Notes under the pieces: model-generated
Database searches by the model: none
What the model was told of the DNA's origin: nothing
Seen by the model: the letters and a program-made list of their open reading frames with translations, nothing else
In this document: positions 10,681 to 21,805 of the stretch, one piece after another
How the letters are laid out: every line of letters begins with the position of its first letter
Position numbering within the stretch: position 1 is the first letter of the stretch
Translations under genes and position numbers: made by a program
DNA from: Trichoderma breve
Taxonomy: Eukaryota; Ascomycota; Sordariomycetes; Hypocreales; Hypocreaceae
Assembly (NCBI RefSeq): GCF_028502605.1
Contig: NC_079234.1
Span: 4,278,001 to 4,342,000, forward strand
Direction of reading: 5' to 3'
DNA: 64,000 bases

Positions 10681-12116
10681 GATGAGTAACTTTGTGGTTT
10701 GGGGAGCTGTTTTTTGTGAAGCTTGTGACTTGGTATGCTATTTCGAGTTGAGAGAGGACGACGAAGAAGGATTGCCTGAGACAGCTCTTGATCTGGTATT
10801 CTTTTTTGTATCTAAACAGGGAGTTCAGCTGTCATGAACACGTAAGCGATGAATAGACAAAGCCGAAACAACAATGATATAGTTGTGTTCATAAAGTTTC
10901 GTTCAGTCAAGTCGTATCTTTGTGTTTTGAAACCGCACGTTCGCGAGAAATCACCCTCCTTTGTATTCTGAACACAGCTGACTTCGTCTTGAAACACATA
11001 GAAACAACAGAAATACACCATTTGGAGATCAATGCGCAGAACCCATTACTTAAAACTAGGAATGAAAGACACTTGATCAAGACTGCAAGCAAAAAGGAAA
11101 TAAATCAAGAGTTTTGGCACAAAAGGAGATTGATGGGACCGTTACAGACCCAACACCCCAAACAGCGCCCAACATTTCCAACCGTGTGTATTCCGCATAA
11201 ATATTCTCATTTCCTCAACCTCTTTCACCTCTGAACATAGATGCAGATCTCCTAGAGGCCGCTCGTGGTGTTGGGTGCCCTATTCTAGAAACATTTGCCC
11301 CTGTTTGGTTGGCTCATGGGATGGTTCACATCGGGGCCGAACAAGAGGCGATTTCTGCAATATCTACTAGACTAGGCGCCTTTGAAGGAATATCGCTGGT
11401 CGATACATACTAATTGTAAATTATTGAAACGGAAGCTGTCCGATGTGGTATACAGATCTTGGCGACGACGATCGTTGTCAATGGGAAACACTGCATATGC
11501 CATGGAGGATTCCGCAAACAACCCACAGGATGTGAGTCGAATGACGTATTCCATGCTATATTAAGCTCTTGATGGATGAAATGCTTTATGGTAAGCTAGA
11601 ATCCTTGTGTGGACATTGTCTTTCTCTTCACCATGAGCACCGGTGTCTCATTCATTCGGAACCACCTTATAATACCTTTCTTCCGTGTTTTCTTCATCAT
11701 CTTGCGAAATATTTATCAACAGCTACACCCAACGCGTCACCATATTGCTCTACGAGCCACCGGTGCTAGACACGCATCGCGTCTTCATCCTCTTCATAAC
11801 AAAGCTCTTTAGACGATAAATCAAGGGATATCAATAAGCATGTTCTATGAATCAAATACCATCATTGCGTATTGCTGCAGCGCTCACGCCAAACATTAGT
11901 TTTCTCTTCTCCCCATAGCATCATGCCGAGTCGAAATTGCACCAAACAAACAGCCTCTCACAAATGTCGTCCTTCCTTTCACTCCTCTCAGGTCTCCAAG
12001 GCTTCCGTTAACATCCATCTCATCAAAGAAAGAAAGAAAAAACTCCAATCCATTATCTCGTAGGTCCTCGTTTCGAAACGCCTCCGAATCATACAGTGTC
12101 TCCAGAAGATCCAGCG
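10681..12116. other. Intergenic region, mostly AT-rich, upstream of the cysteine-rich gene
   Basis: Contains the promoter of the cysteine-rich gene just above 10680 and the 3' flank of the single-pass membrane protein gene near 12100. Apart from the coding-like fragment at 11231-11413, listed separately, no credible gene is visible. Confidence 0.45.
11231..11413 (+). pseudogene. Coding-like fragment, possible gene relic
   Basis: A 60-codon stretch ending in TAA reads DLLEAARGVGCPILETFAPV and continues with WLAHGMVHIGAEQEA, an amphipathic, protein-like composition unlike the surrounding AT-rich text. There is no in-frame ATG before residue 40 or so, and a stop lies at 11198. It could be an internal exon of an undetected gene or the remains of one. 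I do not recognise the family. Confidence is low because the stretch is short. Confidence 0.25.
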
Positions 12117-13013
12117 CTACCGCAATGGCGCCGGCAGTTCAGTCGCGGGAGGCTCTTGCGCAGGCACCTCGGCGGCGTACAGAGGCTTGTGTGTCATTCC
12201 ACTTGCCAACTCGCTAGGCGTCGACTGGCTGTGAAGCTCCGTAGGCGGTGTTGTGTGTTGGGCCATCTGCACCTTGTTGTACTGCTTCCGTTTCCTCCAC
12301 CACCAGAAGAACAAGCCGAGGGCCAACCCGACGACGACTATCGGCACGGCAACTCCAGCTCCTATCGCAGCCTTTGCTCCCGAAGAGAGGCCACCTGATG
12401 AGCCGCCAGAATCAGAGTTCGTTGGATATGCCGGCCACCCAGTTCTTGTCCACGATGTTGGTGGTGTGTACTTTGTTGATTTTGCCATTGTTGTCGTCTG
12501 AGTGTCAGTCTTTTGGTAGACCATTCGAACGCCAAAAGCGTTCAGACCTTCACGTCCTGAGAAAGATCTCGTCACCGTGCTCGTGATGCCGTTGTCGCTC
12601 ACCGTCATGGGGAGCGAAGTAACATCGCCTGCAATCCATGTACAAAACAGTGTTGACCAGACACTCTCCAGCGTGCTTGCTGTGACGCACGAAAGCGAGA
12701 GATCGGTCCCAAACGTCGGACAACATGTTACCGTCGTGATGCTCTTCGCGCCGATGTTATCGTGGCAGGCAGAGTAGTAGCCCGTGGGACACACTAGACC
12801 GGGCGAAAAGTACGATGTCTCGTCGGTGTGGAAGCCTTTTGGGAGACAGGACGTTGAGAAGTCAATGCCAGAGAGGAAGCTGGATGCAAAGATGCCATCG
12901 CAGTCCGCGGGACGAGTAAAAGTGGTCGTCAAGGGGTTAAATGGGAACGAGGTAACGACGGGATGGGCCGGTTTGGTCGGGGCCTGAGTGGCTGTTGAGT
13001 CTATCTGAGCCAT
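12117..13013 (-). CDS. Single-pass membrane protein with Cys-rich outer domain, fungal-specific
   Basis: A 298-residue frame starts with ATG at 13013 (context CCCATGG) and ends at 12117. The first about 200 residues are Thr/Ser/Pro-rich with around ten cysteines (ADCDG, TSCLPKGF, LVCPTGYYSACH, TVTCCP, SCVT, FCTW). A Gly/Ser-rich linker then leads to one membrane helix at about 217-239 ending FFWWWRKRK. The basic stop-transfer sequence and Pro/Thr-rich tail place the C-terminus in the cytosol. Many Pezizomycotina genomes hold such proteins with a TTTFTRPADC-like beginning and no cleaved signal; they may act as wall or stress sensors, but function is unproven. In-frame codons upstream of the ATG encode a Leu-rich stretch but hold no ATG and meet a stop at 13100, so the shorter start is used. 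Confidence 0.75.
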   Translation of the reverse strand: MAQIDSTATQAPTKPAHPVVTSFPFNPLTTTFTRPADCDGIFASSFLSGIDFSTSCLPKGFHTDETSYFSPGLVCPTGYYSACHDNIGAKSITTVTCCPTFGTDLSLSCVTASTLESVWSTLFCTWIAGDVTSLPMTVSDNGITSTVTRSFSGREGLNAFGVRMVYQKTDTQTTTMAKSTKYTPPTSWTRTGWPAYPTNSDSGGSSGGLSSGAKAAIGAGVAVPIVVVGLALGLFFWWWRKRKQYNKVQMAQHTTPPTELHSQSTPSELASGMTHKPLYAAEVPAQEPPATELPAPLR

Positions 13014-14933
13014 TGGGAAAGAATGGAGCTTTTTTGACGAGAGTAACAATAAAGAAGAAAGCAGAAGCAGAAGCAATGCAACGCTCCGAGACGCGTTCTA
13101 TAGCTAATGCCGGTATTAACGTAGCGAGGAGGGGATCTTGCTGGATGTAACCGCCAAACGCAAACCCAATCAACTACACGCATACATGACACACGACAAA
13201 AAAGAGAGAGAGTCAGCTAAAGAGTAGGAAGAGAAGAAGGGAAAAGAAAAAAGCTGAGCTCTCGCAGATGAAACGCCAGACATACATGGTCCCAAATCCT
13301 AGGCCCCTCCCATCCCATCCCATCACGCTATATTCAACCTTACATGTACACACAACGGCATAGCACGGCACCCCCCGTACAATTTGTCACTTGGCAAAAA
13401 ACACAAATTTCCCTGTTCTCCTCTCCTGGGAACGACATCAGCGTGCATACAGAGAAGCAGCCGGGCCAGCCACTCACAAAAGCCTGGCTGGGGCGGCTTT
13501 TCATTCCCAGGCGAAGGATCGACCTCCATGCCGCGAGAAAAAGCCCACACAAGCGATGGCTCGGGCTTTCAGCTTTGCGGACGGGCCAATGGTGGTGAGG
13601 AGAGGCTGTGGGGCTTCGGCGAATCGACACATGTATGTACTATCTTGTGGCCGGGGGTTGGAAAGATTGAATGATGGACAAGCGAAAGTTGCTGCAGGGA
13701 GTGAGATGCGGAGGATTTTGGGGCTCTGGGTTGCGGTTTTGGGCAGCTCTGTTGGGGGGTCAGATTTCAAGTTTTCTCTCCTCAGGCCGTTTGAGTTGTG
13801 TTTTGGATTTTTGGTTATTGGAATCCGAGCTGTTACTTTCTTCTCCTAGAGTGGCCCTTCTTTGGACTGTTTTTATCTGTGTTGTCTTATTCTCAAGAGT
13901 TGACTATTGTCTTTAGATGGTTCCACTTCCTTAGTAGGCGGCTAAATAGTGACAGCCGGTATTTGATATCATTGAATAGAGCAAGCATGGAAGATAACAG
14001 CCGGATTTGCTTGGAGCCTCAGAGCCTCACAGATGCGGCAACACTGCCACATGTTCTTCTTTTTTTGGCAGCATCAGCCATATTCAAGAGGGGAACCAAG
14101 AGAGCAGGAGGGGGCGAGAGAGTACAGTAGCTGCTGCAGGGGGTGCGACATTTGCTGGATGGATCAACCACCAGAAGGATCCGCATCCATGAACGAGGCA
14201 CAGGGCAGAGGCGGCACAGGGCACTGCTTTCAACTAGGGCATTGATCCGCCAAGTTGGAGCCATACATTGATTGACTGTTCATGTTGGCACATGCAGCTA
14301 CTGGACTTGCGGTAAGGCTCAGTTTGTCGACGAGTTGCGTGACTGGGCTGTTAAGCGCTCTTGGTTGTGTCGGATGCAACTGATGTAACAGACAGCCCAG
14401 TTGGGTGTGTGCGTTGAGCTCTCATGATGAATTCGTTTCCTAGTTTCTTCAAGGTATTATATGGATGTCATATGTTATTCCTCAAGTTGTTTTCCCTTAC
14501 ATGTAGTATATTAGGTGCTTATTGTAACAATCAAAACTGGACCCGACAACACCTGATGATCTGGATCCCTGAGCGCGCTCGACAGTAGTGCTGAGAATTT
14601 CAAATGATTGCAGTTGATCCCCGCCATAACCCTGCACTGAACCTAAACGACGGATCCCCCCAAAGGCGCTATAACTCAGTGCTTAGCCGCCAGACCGCCA
14701 GACCCACCACATGCACCCTCTGTTAGCCTCAGCCTTCCATCGCTAGACTCGCTTCGTCGCGACAAACCATTTGAGCTCCAGTCCAAGCATTGGAACCTCG
14801 ACAGACGACAGGCATCGAGCCTAGCACGGAACCGGAACGACGTTGAATCTGTCATTGATCTTTGATACGACGCATTACTCATCATCATCAGCCTTCCTCC
14901 CATATGCCCTTGCTCTAAGCAACCTCGACGAAC
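13014..14933. other. Divergent intergenic region
   Basis: About 1.9 kb between the minus-strand membrane protein gene and the plus-strand MED22 gene, so it should hold both promoters. Several overlapping short frames (13323-13916) are shadows without protein-like features. A CCCAT tandem lies at about 13309-13323. No regulatory motif could be assigned with confidence. Confidence 0.45.
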
Positions 14934-15753
14934 ATGGAGCGCTCACAGCCAGCCTCGTCCAATCTGATGGGTAAGCCGTCCATATGGCATCACCTCTCTC
15001 GATGTTCATGATGCTTCACTTGGCCATGATTCTATGGTATCATTTACATCATCTCCATATGCATTGCCCATCATGAAACATGCCTGGCTTGCTGTATACT
15101 CTACTCGCAGCCAGCCCTCACCATACTGCTCAAAGTCCACCCATCTTCATATGGCACATTCATCTCACACCCTCGTATAAATCTTCACATATAACACCTA
15201 TATGCCCTCCTATTCTCATCACATCTTATCTCATACCCATCTCACAGACAACCATAACCGCCTCGTCGCCGACATCCTCACCCGCTACCGCACCCTCATG
15301 ATGCTCGCCACCGTCCAAGCAGAACAAGACCGCAACAACGCCAACCCCGAAGCCATGGCCGTCACCGGCATCTCCATCAAAATGGAATTCGACGGACTAG
15401 TACGTTCACCCCTTCTCTCCCCCTCCTTCGTTTCGTACAAAACTCACCTTGTCAAACAGTACACCTCCATCAAGGAATTCCTCACCCTCTCCCGCAAAAT
15501 CAAGGAGCTCTGGATCTTTGGCCCGCTCGGCACCGAGGACAGCGATCGCAAGGAGAAGGAGGAGCAGCTCGATCAGGACGTCAACCGTGTGTCGGAGCTG
15601 CTTAACCAGATGGAGGCTTCCAAGATGAAGAGCCTGGCGGAGAGCAATGGCGGGACATGGCAGCCGCTGGTCAGGGAGGAGATGGAGAGCACTATTGCGG
15701 CGGCTGCCGCTGCTGCGGCTGCCGCTGCCGCCTCAACTGGTGCCGGACGATGA
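14934..15753 (+). CDS. med22: Mediator complex subunit 22
   Basis: Three exons, 14934-14970, 15248-15399 and 15460-15753, give 160 residues. The tiny first exon (MERSQPASSNLM plus one base) joins over a 277-nt intron to DNHNRLVADILTRYRTLMML, which is the helical start expected for Med22/Surfeit-5 proteins. Exon 3 continues with IKEFLTLSRKIKELWIFGPLG, the second conserved helix. Med22 is part of the head module of Mediator and links regulators to RNA polymerase II in the nucleus. The C-terminus carries a run of twelve alanines from a mixed GCN tract (about 15697-15732). Intron 2 is 60 nt, a multiple of three and without stop codons, so its retention would insert 20 residues. Pus1 lies convergent 230 bases downstream. 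Confidence 0.88.
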
Positions 15754-15986
15754 TACTAACAGGGGACTTTGCGTGATGGGTTTACTAGGCGTTGGGATTG
15801 CATTTAGGAGTTGGGTTTCACGTTCATAGAGGTGTAGACAGATACCACCCAACCACCGTCAAGGACTAATTTGACTCTGGAACACAAAATAAAGAAAAAA
15901 GGATATCCCATTGATAACGCCAAAGAGCCCTTAATGGACATGAGAATCATAGACACAAAAGTCTAAAAATCTATAGCTACATTGTT

Positions 15987-17949
15987 TTAACCCTCTCCAC
16001 CTTCAGGATCCTCCTCATCTTCGTCGCCCAACTGCTTGTCAACGTCCTTTCCGCCCGACTTGTCAATTGTCGCCACGTTCATGCCTCCGGCGGTCAGCCA
16101 CAGGAAGTGGTTCGATCTGAACTGATCAATCTGCGTGAAGAAGCTGTGGAATCTATTCAGATAATGTCAGATGTGCCTTCTTTCATGATATAAACAAGAA
16201 AAGGGGTAAACTTACGAATTCTCTTTTTCCTCGACGCCAAAGATGCGCGAGTAAATCTGCTCCTGCTTAAACGCCTCCAGCTTCTCATTGTACTTGTCAA
16301 AGTCAATGTCCTCCCGTCCGAGCGTCTCCTTTGCTCTCTTGTTGTAGTTTTCAAACACGGGCCGCTCCAGCAGCAGACCCAACCCGGGCATCTTAGGAAT
16401 GGCCATCTTCTTAGGGCCATAGCTCTCCGTGATGCGGTCCAGCGAGGTTCCGCATCGTACCATCAGAGTCACCAGACCAACCATCTTGCGGATCTGGTGC
16501 ATCATGAAGCTCTGTCCGTGGACCTTGAGCGAGAGCCACTCGGTGTCGCCGATGATGATGGGTTTGGGGTTCACAACAAACGACCGGATATGTCGCTTCG
16601 ATGACGGGTCGCCATGCGACTTCTGGACGGTGTAGTTGTGGAAGTTGTTGGTTCCCTCGTACTTGTTGAGGGCCTCCTGCAGTCTCTGGATGCGCTCAGG
16701 CGACACGCGATACGCACGCTTAGCACCAATGTACGCCGCTTTGATGTCGCGCAGGGCAAAGTCCACGGGTCCCAACTCGCGGCGCTTGGGCTGAACCGTC
16801 TCAAGAACGACTGTCGGCTTTTGGGCAGCGGCATCTTCGCTGGCGGCGGCAGGCTCGGCGTTTTCTGCAGACGGCTGATCCTTGTCGACCATGACATAGT
16901 CTTCCTCTTCCTTGGCTGTCTCTTGCTGAGCAGCAGCGGGTTCCGCGGCTTCTTCGTTGTCAGCCTTCTTGGTCTCGTCTGTCTCAGCCTCTCCTGAGGC
17001 TTGTTCGGAGTGCAGGCTCTCCAAAACAGCGGCTCTGGTCTCTGGGTCTAGTCGAGCCAAGATGGGCTTAATCTCCTTCTCATCCACTTCCTCCCAGAAG
17101 TTCTTGACATCGGCCAGTCGTGCGTTCGTTTCCTCTTCGGCGCCGTACTCTTTGTTGATCTCAACCAGCTTCTTGCCCAAAAAGCTCTGCGGGTGTGGGG
17201 GGAGAAGACAGTAGCTAGGCATGAGATACTCATACCAGCGTGAGTCGCAGTACTGGTAGCAGTTGTAGCTGTTGTTGGTTCGCTGGATACCCCAGACTCG
17301 AATTTGAGCCGGGAGAGCCTCGTTGATCTTGTCGACAATGTCATCCTCCTCGATAATCAGCTTCAGACTGATGACGTTGCCTGCGGCGTGCACGCCCTTG
17401 TCTGTGCGAGCGCAACGAGCCAGACTCGACTTTCGCGGGTCGTCTGCGTTGGCCTTTGAGATGGCGCCAGCCTTGATAAAGGCCCGGAAGAGGTCACGCT
17501 CAATCGTCTCCTCTTCGCCATTAAGCTGCATGCCCTTGTAGCCCGTGCCAGCATATCCAATCATGACGGCAACCTTGCGCTTCGGCCGACGGCTCTCGGC
17601 CTCAATCTCTTCCTTGGAGAAGGGATTTGCTTTGGGTTTGTCAATGTCGCTAATCTTGCGGCGCTTGTACTCGTGATACTCGTCATTGCGCTTCCGCTTG
17701 TCTACCTTGGTGCGGCTACAGTCTGATCAGCGCCGTTGGTAAATGCGGCCAACCCACCAATTGTCATCAAACAAAAAAAAGACTGGTATAAACCCACCTC
17801 CATTCTCCACGGCCTCTATCGCCTTTCTTTCCCTTGTTCCCACGGCTGTTGTCAGGCTTCTTATTCTGGTTGTCGCCTGAAGGCTTTGCATCGTTGCGCT
17901 CGGTCGTGGGCGCACCACTAGCGACAGGAGCCTCGTCAGCGGCCGCCAT
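15987..17949 (-). CDS. pus1: tRNA pseudouridine synthase 1 (TruA family)
   Basis: Three exons, 17949-17798, 17715-16216 and 16152-15987, with introns of 82 and 63 nt, give 605 residues. The N-terminal about 95 residues are basic and low in complexity, with KRKRNDEYHEYKRRK as a likely nuclear signal. The catalytic part starts with VAVMIGYAGTGYKGMQ and holds the family motif ARTDKGVHA with catalytic Asp156; SRWYEYLMP and FHNYTVQK follow. Pus1 isomerises several uridines in tRNAs and some in mRNA and U2 snRNA. An acidic Glu/Ala-rich insertion of about 100 residues (roughly 245-350) separates the two halves of the domain; this is common in fungal Pus1 but is long here. The last intron restores the frame to a short acidic C-terminus. 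Start chosen because it is the first ATG before the basic region. Confidence 0.92.
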
Positions 17950-18767
17950 GTTGGCATTGGAGATGTTGAAGAATCCCGCGGCCTGAAATCTCGAGATTCG
18001 AGGTGCAAGAGCAATCTCGAGATGCTGCGATGCTGCGGCTAAACTTTTTGGATCAGAGAATTTCCTGCCGCGAGGCTAGAATAGTGGGGCAGGGTCCAGG
18101 ATCCGCCACCAGTTCTTTTTGGGACTGATGTTAGGTTACCCTGCAAATTGTCAGAAGAAAACCGTTGGGATTTACATGAAGCCGGTGAAGATGGACTTCG
18201 AGTTCTTGAAGGAATCTATAATAGAAATGGAATTGGAATTGAAAACCCAAAAGAAAATACTTTGAACTTTTTGAGCGAGTGAAACTACCCCCTATATGCT
18301 ATAAGTTGTTCACTAATGATACTCAGATCAGACGCTTACATCACAGACTATCACATGTCTTCATCACTGAAAGCCCAGATTAGTATAAAGAGCTCCATTG
18401 CCATGAACAATACACTTTTGCGGTAACAGTCCATGCAATACAATATTCGGGGTAAGACCAGACCCAAAGACCATATCGACGGATAACAAGCATATTGATA
18501 TCATCAAGACGTGTGCCTAAAATAATCGCCACTAAATCATCTCCACAGACAACCCAGAATCTTCCAACTTCTAGTGCCTCGGCGACGTCATACACTTCAC
18601 AGCCCAAGTTCTCAGCCTTGCAGTGACAGCTCCTTTCCAAGCTCCATCACATAACTCTCACATACCCCCTCGCCATTCTTCATGATCGCAACACATTGAT
18701 TTCTCATCTTTCAGCGAGTCACTAGATTCTTTCACTCTTTTCTTTCCTTTCTCCTGTCCAGCATCAA
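17950..18767. promoter_or_regulatory. Bidirectional promoter region, pus1 / FIT-like gene
   Basis: About 820 bases between two divergent start codons. The part next to the FIT-like gene (18700-18767) is pyrimidine-rich (TCTTTCACTCTTTTCTTTCC), a common leader feature in these fungi. No further motif could be supported. Confidence 0.4.
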
Positions 18768-19846
18768 ATGGCATCGCGACGCCGCATATCCAACTCTGAT
18801 CCCAACAATTCCATCTCCAGCGACATGGCCGCCTCTACGAGCCACGATCAGGACCAGGGCAAGAGTCAGGTCCTAAGACACAACCCGCCATATCTCCCGA
18901 CACCCCTCGAGCGAATAGCCCTCGGCATCTTCCCCGCGATCCTCGTCTTCGGCACCATCTTCTCCGTCCTCTCGCCCGACATCCGAGCCGCTGAATATGA
19001 CCACGTGTCGCAGTCGCACCACCAAGACCCGAGCAAGGCGCCCGGCTACTTTGCCCGCAAGAACAACGTCTTCAACGTCTTCTACGTCAAGCGAGGCTGG
19101 GGATGGATCACCTTTGCCTTTGTCTTTTCCCTCCTCGTGCAGCCCACCGGCAAGACGCCGCCTGCAGTCGTCTTGATGAGGAGAATCCGCGCGGGGCTGC
19201 GGTGGGTGGCCGTCACGGGCTGGTGGTTCTTCGTCACGCAGTGGTTCTTTGGCCCGCCCATTATTGACCGCAGCTTTCGGTGGACTGGCGGCAAATGCGA
19301 GCTGGCCCAGCGAGAGGTTGCCATGGGAGATGGTTCCGTGAAAGAGATGTTGACGGCCGTGGCATGCAAGGCGGCTGGGGGCAAATGGAAGGGAGGCCAC
19401 GATATCTCGGGGCACGTTTTTCTTCTGGTACTGGGAACTGCGTTTTTGATGCAAGAGGTTGGCTGGGCGGCTCTAAGATTCAGCGGATCGCTAGCCGAAG
19501 AGAGAAGCATTGTCGTTCCTGACGGAACTGTTCAGAGCGCCAGTGTAGAGTCAGAGTCTGCTATAGGAGAGGGTAAGGGAGAGGCCGTGTTTAACATCTC
19601 AGGAAAGACGGCCATAGGCATCATGTCATTGAACCTGTGGATGCTGCTGATGACAGCCATATACTTCCACACGTGGTTTGAAAAGGTGAGTCGCTTGATA
19701 TGAGATTCTTCAAAGAGAAGTGAAACTGACAATTCGTTTCACAGCTTACTGGGCTTTTGACCGCCATCGTAGGGATATACACCATCTATTATGTGCCTAG
19801 ATTTGTACCGGCTGTTCGAGGATTGATTGGCTTGCCCGGGATATAG
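18768..19846 (+). CDS. FIT family (Scs3/FITM2-like) ER membrane lipid phosphatase
   Basis: Two exons, 18768-19685 and 19745-19846, joined over a 59-nt intron, give 339 residues. After a polar N-terminus come about six hydrophobic segments. The family hallmark GGHDISGHVFLL lies in the third quarter, with His211 and His216, and a second conserved histidine, His301, sits in YFHTWFEK at the splice join. In FIT2, two conserved histidines line the active site of an acyl-CoA diphosphatase in the ER membrane that supports lipid droplet budding and normal ER shape; yeast Scs3 and Yft2 are the fungal counterparts. The intron lies directly after the second histidine motif, and splicing is required for the last membrane helix (LTGLLTAIVGIYTIYYVPRF). 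It shares a divergent promoter region with pus1. Confidence 0.9.
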
Positions 19847-20182
19847 ATAGAAATGCGAGCATGAACTGTATAAATTCGAGTTGAGAAGATAGGATAGTCA
19901 TATTGAATTCTTAATGAATAATAACCTCTTCCTTGATAGAGTGTTCGAGAATAAAATAGAGACAAACACAACACCAAATCTGTTGCTTACTCTGGAGCTA
20001 CCATTTTGAATGCTGATCTGCTATGGAGGGGCATCTATCTAACCTCTAATAGCGCACGGACCATTTTCTCCGAGGTCATCCATCTTGCATCATAAAATAG
20101 AGGCAATCCTACTTATAAACGTCCATCTTAATACAAACACCATTATCAACTGATCATCTTTACCAGTTTTTACATCACCACA
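19847..20182. other. Intergenic region
   Basis: 336 bases between the FIT-like gene and the Ap4A phosphorylase gene, both on the plus strand. AT-rich 3' flank then the short promoter of the next gene; no feature stands out. Confidence 0.45.
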
Positions 20183-21309
20183 ATGTCGCGATTAAAAGCA
20201 CCCACAAACCTCCATGAACTCGTCAAGACCACCTTTTCCAAAGCCCTCTCTGCAAATGAGCTTCACTATTTCTCCACTCAAGTCACCATCCTTCATGTCA
20301 ATTCCATTCCCGTATGTATCACCCCTCTCTCCATATATGCTCAACCTATGAGAAAGGATAAAAAACAAAGATCAATGACATCTAATACACGTCCAAGTTC
20401 CAACTGCGATTCTCTCCCTCTCTGGCAAACAAGCCCAAAGGCCCCCCTCCGGATCCCTCACAGCCGCGCAAGCCGTTTGATCCCTTTGCCAATCCTCCAG
20501 CCTCGCTCTTCATCACAGACTTGGGACCATCTCATTTCTTAGTATTGAACAAATTCGCCGTTGTTCCGGAGCACTTTATTCTCGCCACAAAGGAGTACAA
20601 GCTACAGACTCATCTGTTAGAAGAATCCGATCTCGAAGCCACGCTTGCCTGCATCGACGCCTATGAACAGGCCAAGCAAGACGGAACATCTTCAGCTTCA
20701 ACTTCACCGGAAAAGGAATCACATAATGATGGCCTTTTCGCCTTCTTCAATGGGGGCCAGCACTCTGGAGCAAGCCAACCTCATAGACACATTCAGCTCT
20801 TGCCCATCTCCCGGATGAAGGACGGCCTAGACACCGACTCGTCATGGGATGTGCTCGCTCAACAGGCAGATAAACTAGAAAAGACACCTTTTGTTGCATT
20901 CTCAGAAACCATCAACACGGAAACTTCCCCGGCACATCTCCACGCCGCCTATCTCCGTCTCTACAAAAAGGCGTGTCAAGCAGTTGCTCAGCATGCAGGA
21001 GCCACGAATTCAGCCTCGGATGAAATTCCCACCACTGGAGAAGCAAATATCAGCTACAACATGGCCATGACAAAAGACACGATAGTCATATGCCCTCGCC
21101 TAAGCGAAGGTTCCGAGATTAAAAGCAGTGAAACATCCTCGCCGATTGGATCCCTCGCACTAAACGGCACTCTCTTAGCAGGGACAGCACTGGTGAAGAG
21201 CGAAGCAGAGTGGGATGCCTTGAAGAAGAGCCCAAGCGAATTACTTGCCGTACTAAAGAGTATCGGTGTTCCACGGGAAGATGTCATAGATGAGCAGGTT
21301 AAACTATAG
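20183..21309 (+). CDS. apa2: Diadenosine tetraphosphate (Ap4A) phosphorylase
   Basis: Two exons, 20183-20311 and 20398-21309, with an 86-nt intron, give 346 residues. The N-terminal Ap4A phosphorylase domain contains DPFANPP followed by LVLNKFAVVPEHFILATKEY, and the HIT-like catalytic motif His172-Arg-His174-Ile-Gln176 follows in SQPHRHIQLLPI. The C-terminal ATP adenylyltransferase domain includes SYNMAMTKDTIVICPR. The enzyme splits Ap4A with phosphate into ATP and ADP in the cytosol, controlling levels of this signalling nucleotide. Length fits yeast Apa1/Apa2 (about 320-325 residues) with a few loop extensions. The join NSIP-FQLRFSPSL is frame-correct. It is convergent with the Myb-like gene, 500 bases away. 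A symbol of apa1 would be equally defensible, as filamentous fungi usually have one gene. Confidence 0.92.
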
Positions 21310-21805
21310 CAGCAAGCAGACGAAGTGACTTCAAGAGCCATTCAATAGAAGTAGAAGAGATGAAATATTGACTCTAACATGAAGTTCCGCGCGTTTCTGT
21401 CCTTCCGTGTCCGTAACCGTCCGTATCCGTGTCCGTGATGCTGCTACCCCTTGGCATGCGTCTCTGGCTAATGCGAAATGCAAAGTATGTGATGCAATCT
21501 GAAAGGCAAAGCCTAAACTGCAGAGTGTGCCATGCGAAATGCAGAATGAAAAATGCGACAAAGAAATAACAAAAAAGAAAAACGAAAAAAGCAAGCAAAT
21601 TTCCCCATCCCTTGTTCCCTAAAACCCTGTTCCCTAAAACTCCCTTTGTGCGAGACTTTGTTCGCGTGATGAATAGCGTGCTGAACGCAACAAATGAAAA
21701 ACTAGTAAAAGAAAACCCTAAACTGCTAAATGAGACAAAGGAAAGAAACGGGCAGTTCTTTATGCCGTCATGCTCATGCTCTTTAAGAGCGTTCTCAAAT
21801 TTCCT
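21310..21805. repeat. 3' intergenic region with short degenerate repeats
   Basis: Between two convergent genes. A degenerate CCGTRT hexamer array lies at about 21403-21439. The word ATGCGAAATGCA recurs at about 21472 and 21533, and TGTTCCCTAAAAC occurs twice at about 21612-21641. No coding frame is believable. Confidence 0.55.
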
